Shown here piece after piece: positions 1-5,290 of a stretch of 5,350 nucleotides of DNA; the first letter of the stretch is position 1; the number at the start of each line of letters is the position of its first letter. Made by a program: the position numbers and the translations under genes. The notes under the pieces were generated by a model. The model was not told the origin of the DNA and did no database searches. It saw only the letters and a program-made list of their open reading frames with translations. The DNA lies in contig CALMNS010000195.1 in assembly GCA_937871635.1 (NCBI GenBank), positions 1-5,350 on the forward strand. Reading direction: 5' to 3'. This DNA comes from an uncultured Solirubrobacter sp. (lineage in GTDB: Bacteria; Actinomycetota; Thermoleophilia; Solirubrobacterales; Solirubrobacteraceae).

Positions 1-500
1 ACGAAGGACTCGATGATCCGCACGATGATGTAGGCCAGGTCGTGGGGCTGCAGCGGCGGCCGCCAACCGCCCGCGGCCTCCTCGCGCACCAGCTGCTCGA
101 ACCGCTGCACGACCTGCCGTTGGACGGGGCTGGCCTTGGTCGTGAGCAGGCGCAGGGACCGCTCGGGCTCGCGCTGGAGGAACGTCCGGAAGGGGTCTGC
201 TGCGATGAGCCGTTCAGCCATGACGCCGCCGATCTCGGCGAGTCGCCGTCCGCCCTGCCCCTGTGCAACGCCGGACACCTCGTCCATCATGGTCTCGCTC
301 AGCGCCAGCATGATGTCGACGGTGAGCTTGTCCCGGTTGCCGACCCACCGGAACAGGGTCGTCCGGTCGACGCCCAGCTCGGCAGCCAGGTCCTGCATGT
401 CCAGGCGATCGCACGCCTGGTAGCGGCCCATCGCCAAGCGGAAGGCGTCGTCGGCGCTGGGTCGGCGCGAGCGTCCGGACGCGCTCGGGTCGGCAGGCAC
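1..500 (-). CDS. TetR/AcrR-family transcriptional regulator, QsdR-like (C-terminus beyond window)
   Basis: DNA-binding one-component regulator, probably a ligand-responsive repressor. 166 complete residues are visible. A TetR helix-turn-helix spans about residues 35-59 (DMQDLAAELGVDRTTLFRW, then VGNRDKL). The ligand domain carries DPFRTFLQREPE (102-113), LRLLTTKASPVQR (116-128) and HDLAYIIVRIIESF (153-166), a pattern I associate with the QsdR branch of TetR proteins. About 30 C-terminal residues, normally including a YAD-x-I-x-G motif, should lie outside the window. I chose the GTG at 498-500 because it gives the usual short N-terminal tail before the HTH and no other in-frame ATG, GTG or TTG lies between it and the ligase stop. 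No Shine-Dalgarno is visible, but TACACT lies 7 bases upstream, suggesting leaderless translation. It lies downstream of the acyl-CoA ligase on the same strand (56-base gap), so it may be co-transcribed as well as having its own promoter. Effector and operator are unknown. Confidence 0.9.
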   Translation of the reverse strand, partial: MPADPSASGRSRRPSADDAFRLAMGRYQACDRLDMQDLAAELGVDRTTLFRWVGNRDKLTVDIMLALSETMMDEVSGVAQGQGGRRLAEIGGVMAERLIAADPFRTFLQREPERSLRLLTTKASPVQRQVVQRFEQLVREEAAGGWRPPLQPHDLAYIIVRIIESF

Positions 501-507
501 GTCGCGG

Positions 508-513
508 AGTGTA
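508..513 (-). promoter_or_regulatory. Candidate -10 element for a leaderless TetR transcript
   Basis: On the minus strand TACACT (4 of 6 to TATAAT) ends 7 bases before the regulator's GTG start. That is the spacing expected when transcription starts at or next to the start codon, as is common in actinobacteria. No Shine-Dalgarno lies between. The -35 region is G-rich and unconvincing, so this would be a weak or activator-dependent promoter if real. Confidence 0.4.
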
Positions 514-521
514 GGACCGCT

Positions 522-536
522 GGGGGCACGGCCCCC
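522..536. repeat. Small perfect inverted repeat between ligase and TetR genes
   Basis: GGGGGC-ACG-GCCCCC, a 6-bp all-GC stem with a 3-base loop, sits in the 56-base gap between the ligase stop and the TetR start. There is no following T-run on either strand. It could attenuate read-through from the ligase into the regulator or protect a processed mRNA end. It could also be chance in GC-rich DNA. Confidence 0.3.
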
Positions 537-556
537 GCGCCGGAGCCGTGCGGCGG

Positions 557-2038
557 CTATCGCAGCGACGGCCGGTCGATCGCCCGCTTGAGGACCTTGC
601 CGGTCGCTCCTTTCGGCAGCTCCGGCACGAAGCGGACGACCCGAGGGACCTTGTACCTGGACAGCCGCGCGCCGGCCCAGGCGACGATGTCGTCCGCGTG
701 CAGCGTCGCCCCGGGGCGCAGGACGACCACGGCGGCGATCTCCTCCCCGAGGTGATCGTCGGGGAGGCCCACGACGGCGACCTCGAGGACACCCGGGCAG
801 TCGGACAGGACCTTCTCGACCTCCGCCGGGTAGACGTTGTAACCGCCCCGGAGGATGAGGTCCTTGAGCCGGTCGACGATGAACAGGTCGCCGTCCTCGT
901 CGAAGCGTCCCAGGTCGCCCGTCGCGAGCCACCCGTCCGGAGTGAGGACGCTCCGCGTGGCGTCGCGTCGTCCCCAGTACCCCTTCATGACGGTGGGCCC
1001 CTGCACCTGCACCTCGCCGACCTCGCCGACGGGAACCGCGCGGCCGTCGGCGCCTCGGACCTCGACCCGTGTCCGCGCGACGGGACCTCCCACCGAGCCC
1101 GGCTTGGCGCCCCGGTGCAGGGTCGCGAGGGCCGTCGTCTCCGTCATCCCGTACCCCTCGACGAGCTGGCAGCCGAAGTGCTCCTGGAAGTCGCGCAGGA
1201 CGCGGGCCGGGAGCGCGGCTCCGCCCGATATCGCCAACCGGACGGACCGCAGGTCGGCCGCGGTGTGTCCTGTGTCGGCGACGAGCAGCGCGTTCCACAT
1301 CGTCGGCACACCCGCGATGACGGTGAGGCGGTCGTCGCGGATGCGGTCGAGCATCGCCGCGGGGGTGAAGGGCGAGACGAGGCTGAGCTGTGCTCCGACC
1401 GACAGCGACGCCATCATGACCGCGATCTGGCCGAAGATGTGGAACAGCGGCAGGGCCGTCCCGAAGCTGTCCTCAGGGCCGGCGCCGCTGATGGTCTGGG
1501 AGATGGCCACGGCTGACAGGACGTTCCCGACGGTGATCTCCGCGCCCTTCGGGCTGCCCGTCGTCCCGGACGTGTAGAGCACCGCCGCCGTGTCGTCGCG
1601 CCCTCGGTCCACGACGTCGGCGGGGTGCTGCGTCAGCGACTCCCAGAACCTCTCCTCGACAGGGTGCCACGGCACTCCTGCGACCCTCGCGGCGTCACGG
1701 CAGGCGGTCCCCAGCTCGTGCCAGGCCAGGACGGCGACGGCGTGGCAGTCCGCCAGCACGTAGCCGATCTCGTCGCCGGTCGCGACGGTGTTCATGGGCA
1801 CGACCACAGCCCCGGCGGCCTGGAGGCCGAGGTAGGCGACGACGAACTCCGGTGCCGCCGGGGCGAGCAGGAGCACGCGGTCGCCGTGGCGGACGCCGCG
1901 GTCGGCGAGCGCCGCCGCACAGCGCCGCGCCGCGCTCGACAGGACCGCGTAGGACACGTCGCCTCGCGCATCTCGCAGCGCGACGGCGTCGGGGGTGGCG
2001 CCAGCCCACCGCTCGACAGGATCGAGAAGGCTCGCCAC
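557..2038 (-). CDS. Acyl-CoA ligase (AMP-forming), ANL superfamily, FadD-like
   Basis: 493 aa, a complete adenylate-forming enzyme that activates a carboxylic acid to acyl-AMP and transfers it to CoA; cytosolic. Motifs in order: P-loop YTSGTTGSPKG (155-165), the PLFHIFG region (197-203), SGGAALP (271-277), adenine-binding YGMTE (296-300), TGD (373-375), hinge DRLKDLILRGGYNVYP (389-404) and catalytic lysine motif PKGATGK (475-481, Lys481). The length suits a short FadD-type ligase. The substrate cannot be read off; a medium-chain or short fatty or aromatic acid is possible. I chose the GTG at 2036-2038 because GAGAGGA lies 8 bases upstream and the encoded SLLDPVERWAGATPDAVAL is the normal N-terminus of this family. 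The frame stays open to 2332, but that extension runs through the divergent promoter and into the neighbouring gene and looks non-coding. It is probably first gene of an operon with the downstream TetR gene and is divergent from the oxidoreductase. Confidence 0.93.
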   Translation of the reverse strand: MASLLDPVERWAGATPDAVALRDARGDVSYAVLSSAARRCAAALADRGVRHGDRVLLLAPAAPEFVVAYLGLQAAGAVVVPMNTVATGDEIGYVLADCHAVAVLAWHELGTACRDAARVAGVPWHPVEERFWESLTQHPADVVDRGRDDTAAVLYTSGTTGSPKGAEITVGNVLSAVAISQTISGAGPEDSFGTALPLFHIFGQIAVMMASLSVGAQLSLVSPFTPAAMLDRIRDDRLTVIAGVPTMWNALLVADTGHTAADLRSVRLAISGGAALPARVLRDFQEHFGCQLVEGYGMTETTALATLHRGAKPGSVGGPVARTRVEVRGADGRAVPVGEVGEVQVQGPTVMKGYWGRRDATRSVLTPDGWLATGDLGRFDEDGDLFIVDRLKDLILRGGYNVYPAEVEKVLSDCPGVLEVAVVGLPDDHLGEEIAAVVVLRPGATLHADDIVAWAGARLSRYKVPRVVRFVPELPKGATGKVLKRAIDRPSLR

Positions 2039-2046
2039 AGGCAACG

Positions 2047-2053
2047 TCCTCTC
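2047..2053 (-). promoter_or_regulatory. Ribosome binding site of the acyl-CoA ligase
   Basis: GAGAGGA on the minus strand, 8 bases before the GTG at 2038. It fixes this start over the far-upstream open frame and over the TTG two codons earlier, which would lie too close to it. Confidence 0.7.
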
Positions 2054-2067
2054 CCGGTCACGCGATC

Positions 2068-2141
2068 CGCAACACCTGTGCGAGCGTTGCACATGCGAGG
2101 ACCGACGGTCCTGGCGTACGCAACACCATGGAGGACGCTGC
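2068..2141. repeat. Direct repeat of an operator-like motif in the divergent promoter region
   Basis: Two copies of CGCAACACC-N8-CG(T/C)TGC lie at 2068-2090 and 2119-2141, 51 bp apart, about five helical turns. Each copy has internal dyad arms (GCAAC...GTTGC in the first, GCAAC...GCTGC in the second). The first lies just upstream of the ligase ribosome binding site, the second just upstream of a candidate -10 for the oxidoreductase. Placement and size suit binding sites for a dimeric regulator such as the QsdR-like TetR; this assignment is inference. Confidence 0.5.
2098..2112. promoter_or_regulatory. Perfect palindrome centred between the two direct repeats
   Basis: AGGACC-GAC-GGTCCT has 6-bp perfect arms. 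Its centre (2105) coincides with the midpoint of the flanking repeat pair (2104.5). It may be a second operator or part of a composite site controlling both divergent genes. No protein can be assigned from sequence alone. Confidence 0.4.
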
Positions 2142-2154
2142 GACACCTCCGAGA

Positions 2155-2160
2155 TACGTT
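2155..2160 (+). promoter_or_regulatory. Candidate -10 element for the oxidoreductase gene
   Basis: GATACGTT contains TACGTT (TA-N3-T pattern), about 56 bases before the ATG at 2217, directly downstream of the second operator-like repeat. No convincing -35 hexamer is present at 16-19 bp spacing, so this is a weak call. Confidence 0.25.
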
Positions 2161-2205
2161 GGAACGATTCGCTGCCGGACGCAGGTCTGGCCGCCCGCCC
2201 GGACC

Positions 2206-2211
2206 GAGGAG
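2206..2211 (+). promoter_or_regulatory. Ribosome binding site of the oxidoreductase
   Basis: GAGGAG, 5 bases before the ATG at 2217. It decides this start; the same frame is open upstream to 1995, but that part overlaps the divergent ligase and has no such site. Confidence 0.75.
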
Positions 2212-2216
2212 ACGCC

Positions 2217-3230
2217 ATGCCGACCACGAGCCGTGAGATCCACCTGGTGGACCGCCCGACAGGCCAGCCGACACTGGCAGCATTCGCGCTGCGCACGGTG
2301 CCGGTCCCGGACCCTGGCCCCGGACAGGTCATCGTCGAGAACTCGTGGATGTCGGTGGACCCGGCGATGCGCGGCCGGATGCGCGACGTTCCCTCCTACG
2401 TCCCGCCCTTCCAGCTGGACCAGCCGATGGAGGCGATGGCGGTCGGCCGGGTCGTGGCGTCGAACAGCGACGCGGTTCCGGTCGGCATCAGCGTCGTGCA
2501 CCGCCTCGGGTGGCGCGACGTCAGCGTCCTCGACGAGACGCAGGTACGGCCGGTCGACCTGGACCGGGCCTCCCCGCCGGACTACCTGGGAGTCCTCGGC
2601 CATACCGGCCTCACCGCTTACGCCGGCCTCAAGCGCATCGCACCGGTGGCGCCCGGTGATGTCGTGTTCGTCTCCGGCGCGGCCGGTGGCGTCGGTACCG
2701 TCGCGGGGGCCGTCGCCCGCAAGCTCGGGGCCTCCCGCGTCGTCGGATCGGCGGGGGGCCCGGAGAAAGCTCGTCGCCTGGTCGAGGACTTCGGTTACGA
2801 CGCCGCCATCGACCACCGGGCAGGTGAGGTCCGCCAGCAGCTCGCCGAGGCGGCACCCGACGGCATCGACGTCTACTTCGACAACGTCGGCGGCGAGCAG
2901 CTCCAAGCCGCGATCGGCGCGCTCCGACTCCACGGCCGGGTCGCCCTCTGCGGCCAGATCTCGTCGTACAACGCGACGGCGCCGGTGCCCGGTCCCAACA
3001 ACCTCGGTCTGGCGATCGGAAGGCGCCTGTCCTTGAGAGGGTTCCTCGTCTTCGACCACCAGGACCTCGTCGACGAGTACGTCGAGCTCGCCCTGGCATG
3101 GATCGCCGACGGATCGCTGCGCAACGAGCACACGGCCGTGCAGGGGCTCGAGAACGCGCCGCAGGCGTTCTTGGGTCTCCTCCGAGGCGAGAACACCGGC
3201 AAGATGCTCGTCCGCATCGACGGCTCCTGA
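2217..3230 (+). CDS. NADP-dependent oxidoreductase, zinc-independent MDR (PTGR / CurA / leukotriene B4 dehydrogenase type)
   Basis: 337 aa, a typical full length for this family. Members reduce the C=C bond of alpha,beta-unsaturated ketones and aldehydes, or related substrates, with NADPH in the cytosol. N-terminal GroES-like part with NSWMSVDPAMRGRM (42-55); family signature GHTGLTAYAGL (128-138); Rossmann dinucleotide motif VSGAAGGVG (152-160) with basic residues following; YFDNVGG (220-226); GRVALCGQISSYN (240-252); C-terminal NTGKMLVRI (326-334). The cysteine and histidine ligands of zinc-containing alcohol dehydrogenases are absent, as expected for this group. The ATG is preceded by GAGGAG at 5-base spacing. 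It is transcribed away from the ligase from a shared 178-base intergenic region, so joint regulation is likely. The physiological substrate is unknown; a role in handling an unsaturated lipid or terpenoid intermediate is inference. No clear terminator follows. Confidence 0.92.
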   Translation: MPTTSREIHLVDRPTGQPTLAAFALRTVPVPDPGPGQVIVENSWMSVDPAMRGRMRDVPSYVPPFQLDQPMEAMAVGRVVASNSDAVPVGISVVHRLGWRDVSVLDETQVRPVDLDRASPPDYLGVLGHTGLTAYAGLKRIAPVAPGDVVFVSGAAGGVGTVAGAVARKLGASRVVGSAGGPEKARRLVEDFGYDAAIDHRAGEVRQQLAEAAPDGIDVYFDNVGGEQLQAAIGALRLHGRVALCGQISSYNATAPVPGPNNLGLAIGRRLSLRGFLVFDHQDLVDEYVELALAWIADGSLRNEHTAVQGLENAPQAFLGLLRGENTGKMLVRIDGS

Positions 3231-3396
3231 CGCGCGCGCCTCAGTCTCCTGGTGCGGCGGCTGCGAGCGGTGCAGCAGGTCGTCGCACGGTCTTCCGGGA
3301 CATCCCGTCGGCAACGTCTCACAGGAGTGTGGCACTGCTTTGCAGATGTGTGGCCACGATCACCCGGTCTGCTGCGGACGCGGTACGGTCCGGCTC

Positions 3397-3838
3397 GTGA
3401 GCGGATCCGGTCCTCGCGAGGCGGCTGTCCACGCCGCGTCGCGGCCCGACCTCCCGCCGGGCGCGGACTTCGCTGCCCGGATCGCCCGGCGCCGGGCCCG
3501 CACGATCGGCCGTCCCGTCCAAACGCTGATCGACTCCGAGCCGCTGCTCACCCCCTCGCGCGCCGAGCCCGCCGCGGGCGCTGCGCCTGCTCACCTTCGC
3601 GGGCGGCGTCGTCCAGCGGAGCTCGCTGCGTCGGTCGCCACGCTCATCGAGCGGCAGCGGGACCCGCATCCCGTCCCGTCCCCGGACCTGTTCCATCACA
3701 CGACCTGCGTCGCAGTACGCCGACGCCATCACCGGCGGGACGCCGGACGCACAAGAGGCCGAGGCCGCGATGACCACGCTGCTCGGCGTCGACGACGCCG
3801 ACACCGGCGCCACCGCAAGCACGCCCGCACCGGCCTGA
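3397..3838 (+). pseudogene. Decayed QsdR-like TetR regulator, multiply frameshifted
   Basis: No single frame is coding, but pieces in successive frames line up in order with the ligand domain of the intact TetR protein at 1-500. LIDSEPLLTPSRAEP (3526-3570) matches LIAADPFRTFLQREPE. ALRLLTFAGGVVQR (3578-3619, next frame) matches SLRLLTTKASPVQR. ELAASVATLIERQ (from 3619, back one frame) matches QVVQRFEQLVREE. SHDL (3696-3707, third frame) matches PHDL. QYADAITGGTPD (from 3713) then runs to ATTLLG-like residues and the TGA at 3836, a normal end for this group. The first shift is explained by one extra C near 3571-3574 and the second by one lost base at 3619. Between SHDL and YAD about 28 bases of the expected AY-IIVRIIESF segment are missing. 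The HTH is missing or unrecognisable: a GTG at 3397 follows TACGGT by 7 bases, but nothing before or after it forms a convincing HTH. It lies 34 bases upstream of the serine hydrolase, its likely former target. Confidence 0.75.
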
Positions 3839-3860
3839 AGGCGAACTCCGGGCCCGACGA

Positions 3861-3868
3861 GAGGGGAG
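3861..3868 (+). promoter_or_regulatory. Ribosome binding site of the serine hydrolase
   Basis: GAGGGGAG ends 4 bases before the GTG at 3873. It supports this start, which has no better competitor before the conserved N-terminal region. Confidence 0.7.
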
Positions 3869-3872
3869 CACC

Positions 3873-5021
3873 GTGGACGGAACGCAGCTCGAAGGCACCT
3901 GCACCGAGCAGTTCGACGGCTTGAGGCAGGCGCTCGAGGCCAACCTGCGCAGCGGGGAGGAACTCGGCCTGTCCCTGGTGGTCAACGTCGACGGCAACGA
4001 CGTCGTCGACGTGTGGGGCGGCCACCGGGACGCCGGGCGCACGGCGCCATGGACCAGGGACACGATCGTGAACGTCTGGTCCTGCAGCAAGCCAGTGATC
4101 AACCTCGCCGTGCTCATGCTGGTCGATCGCGGACTGCTCGACGTGCATGCGCCCGTCTCGCAGTACTGGCCCGAGTTCGCGGCCGCCGGGAAGGAGGCCG
4201 TCGAGGTCCGGCACGTCCTGGGTCACACCTCCGGCGTATCAGGCTGGGACATGCCGTTCACCGTCGAGGAGATGTGCGACTGGCAGCCCGCGACGCGGCG
4301 GCTGGCTGGGCAGGCCCCCTGGTGGGAGCCCGGCACCGCATCGGGCTACCACGCCGGCAACCAGGGACACCTGATCGGAGAGATCGTCCGGCGGATCACC
4401 GGCACGCCCCTCAAGGAGTTCGTCGCGACCGAGATCGCCGGGCCGCTCGGCGCCGACTTCCAGATCGGCGCGCAGGAGGCGGACTGGCCGCGGGTCACCG
4501 ACGTCGTCCCGCCGCCGCCGCTCCCGATCGACGTCGAGGCGCTCGACAAGGACGGACCGGCCTACAAGACCCTCATGGGCCCCGCGTACTCCGCGGACGC
4601 AGCGAACACCCCGGCCTGGCGCAGAGCCGACATGGGCGGGTGCAACGGGCACGGCAACGCCGCTTCGGTCGCCCGCATCCTGTCCGCGGTCGCCCTCGGC
4701 GGCGAGGTCGACGGCACACGGCTCCTCGCTGCCGAGACCCTCGAGCTCGTCTTCGAGGAGCAGGCCGACGGCATCGACCTGGTCCTGGGCCTGCCCCTGC
4801 GGTGGGGGATGGGCTTCGGTCTGCCACAACCCGAAGCGGTCCCCTCCATCCCGCGCGAGGACGGCATCTGCTTCTGGGGCGGCTGGGGAGGAAGCATGAT
4901 CGTCATGGACCTGGGTCGACGCATGACCGTCTCCTACGTGATGAACAAGATGGCTCCGGGCATCATCGGGTCGGCCCGCAGCAACGAGTACATCACCGCG
5001 ATCTACGCAGCCGTCGGCTGA
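3873..5021 (+). CDS. Serine hydrolase, beta-lactamase fold (class C / EstB family VIII esterase type)
   Basis: 382 aa, the usual size of family VIII carboxylesterases and related beta-lactamase-fold hydrolases, which cleave esters, lactones or amides through an acyl-serine. The catalytic box is SCSK (Ser70, Lys73). The second box is GYHAGN (158-163), with Tyr159 as probable base and Ala rather than Asn at the YxN position, as in esterase rather than lactamase members. The third box is FWGGWGGS (334-341), replacing the KTG of true lactamases. HVLGHTSGVSGW (114-125) and MGGCNGHGNAASVARI (254-269) are also family-typical. No signal peptide is visible, so it is probably cytosolic; this also argues against an antibiotic-resistance role. 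The GTG start has GAGGGGAG upstream. It lies just downstream of a dead TetR gene and may now be expressed without its old regulator. The substrate is unknown; an ester or lactone feeding the acyl-CoA ligase is plausible. Confidence 0.9.
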   Translation: MDGTQLEGTCTEQFDGLRQALEANLRSGEELGLSLVVNVDGNDVVDVWGGHRDAGRTAPWTRDTIVNVWSCSKPVINLAVLMLVDRGLLDVHAPVSQYWPEFAAAGKEAVEVRHVLGHTSGVSGWDMPFTVEEMCDWQPATRRLAGQAPWWEPGTASGYHAGNQGHLIGEIVRRITGTPLKEFVATEIAGPLGADFQIGAQEADWPRVTDVVPPPPLPIDVEALDKDGPAYKTLMGPAYSADAANTPAWRRADMGGCNGHGNAASVARILSAVALGGEVDGTRLLAAETLELVFEEQADGIDLVLGLPLRWGMGFGLPQPEAVPSIPREDGICFWGGWGGSMIVMDLGRRMTVSYVMNKMAPGIIGSARSNEYITAIYAAVG

Positions 5022-5026
5022 TCGCT

Positions 5027-5060
5027 GCCCGGCGCCGGGGGGCTCCTGGCCGAGCCGGGC
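5027..5060 (+). terminator. Possible GC-rich terminator hairpin after the hydrolase
   Basis: GCCCGGC (5027-5033) pairs perfectly with GCCGGGC (5054-5060) across a 20-base loop, starting 5 bases after the TGA. The left arm can instead fold on itself, because CCCGGCGCCGGG at 5028-5039 is a perfect palindrome. There is no T-run, so this would be an actinobacterial L-shaped terminator or only mRNA 3'-end structure. Confidence 0.35.
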
Positions 5061-5256
5061 GCCACGTCGCGGCGTCGGACGGGCCCCTGACGAGGCGCGC
5101 AAGACTCCGAGCCGTCGGGCGGGGCCTCGTCATCGCCGGACCGATGGTGAGCTCCGGCTCGGCCTGGGCCGACGGCTTCACGGGACCGGTCAGGCTCCAG
5201 CGGAGGGCAGGCCAGGGTCGGCCGACCGCGCCACGGGTCCAACAGTAGACGGGACG

Positions 5257-5285
5257 TTGCGACATCGTGTGAGATGCGGCACACT
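5257..5285 (+). promoter_or_regulatory. Promoter of the gene starting at 5291, leaderless arrangement
   Basis: TTGCGA (5257-5262) and CACACT (5280-5285) are separated by exactly 17 bp. The GTG start lies 5 bases after the -10, so transcription would begin at about the first base of the gene. No Shine-Dalgarno is present in the short space between the upstream in-frame stop and the GTG. The match to consensus is moderate (4/6 and 3/6). Confidence 0.45.
5267..5284. promoter_or_regulatory. Inverted repeat inside the 5257-5285 promoter, candidate operator
   Basis: GTGTG-N8-CACAC has perfect 5-bp arms. It lies between the -35 and -10 and overlaps the -10, the classic position for repression by steric block. 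The binding protein is unknown. Confidence 0.4.
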
Positions 5286-5290
5286 GCGCC

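Larger units (their letters stand above)
5022..5290. other. Non-coding spacer after the hydrolase
   Basis: No supported gene. It holds a GC hairpin directly after the hydrolase stop, a 9-bp inverted repeat (AGCCGTCGG at 5110-5118, CCGACGGCT at 5169-5177) with a 50-base spacer, and the promoter of the next gene at its right end. AGCCGTCGG also occurs at 5009-5017 over the hydrolase's last codons. Confidence 0.6.

Noticed and set aside
42..755. Forward open frame over the TetR gene and the ligase end
   Set aside because: Antisense shadow; the minus strand shows an HTH and ANL motifs in proper order.
548..1577. Long forward open frames opposite the ligase (548-1516 and 855-1577)
   Set aside because: Antisense shadows of a gene with complete ANL motifs; no recognisable domain.
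1995..2216. Upstream extension of the oxidoreductase frame
   Set aside because: It overlaps the ligase and the promoter region; GAGGAG before the ATG at 2217 and family length (337 aa) set the start.
2039..2332. 98-residue N-terminal extension of the acyl-CoA ligase on the minus strand (open frame to 2332)
   Set aside because: It crosses the divergent promoter and overlaps the oxidoreductase start, has no family-like sequence, and a good ribosome binding site serves the GTG at 2038.
3320..3331. CACA-GGAG-TGTG dyad upstream of the TetR relic as an operator
   Set aside because: Arms of only four bases and no clear promoter next to it; not above chance.
2058..3335. 425-residue open frame antisense to the oxidoreductase
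   Set aside because: It lacks stops only because of GC bias; it is Arg/Asp-rich with no motifs, while the opposite strand encodes a clear enzyme.
3319..3822. 167-residue minus-strand open frame over the TetR relic
   Set aside because: Arg/Gly-rich with no family features; the forward strand pieces match TetR in order, so this is a shadow.
3340..3924. Forward open frame read as an intact 194-residue hypothetical protein
   Set aside because: It becomes Arg/His-rich after about 3700 and overlaps the hydrolase start; only parts of it are the TetR relic, the rest is out of frame.
5110..5177. 9-bp inverted repeat AGCCGTCGG/CCGACGGCT as an attachment site or terminator
   Set aside because: The 50-base spacer and lack of a T-run make a terminator unlikely, and no integrase or element boundary is present.
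4013..5248. 411-residue Arg-rich forward open frame overlapping the hydrolase
   Set aside because: Out-of-frame shadow of the hydrolase; no motifs and extreme arginine content.
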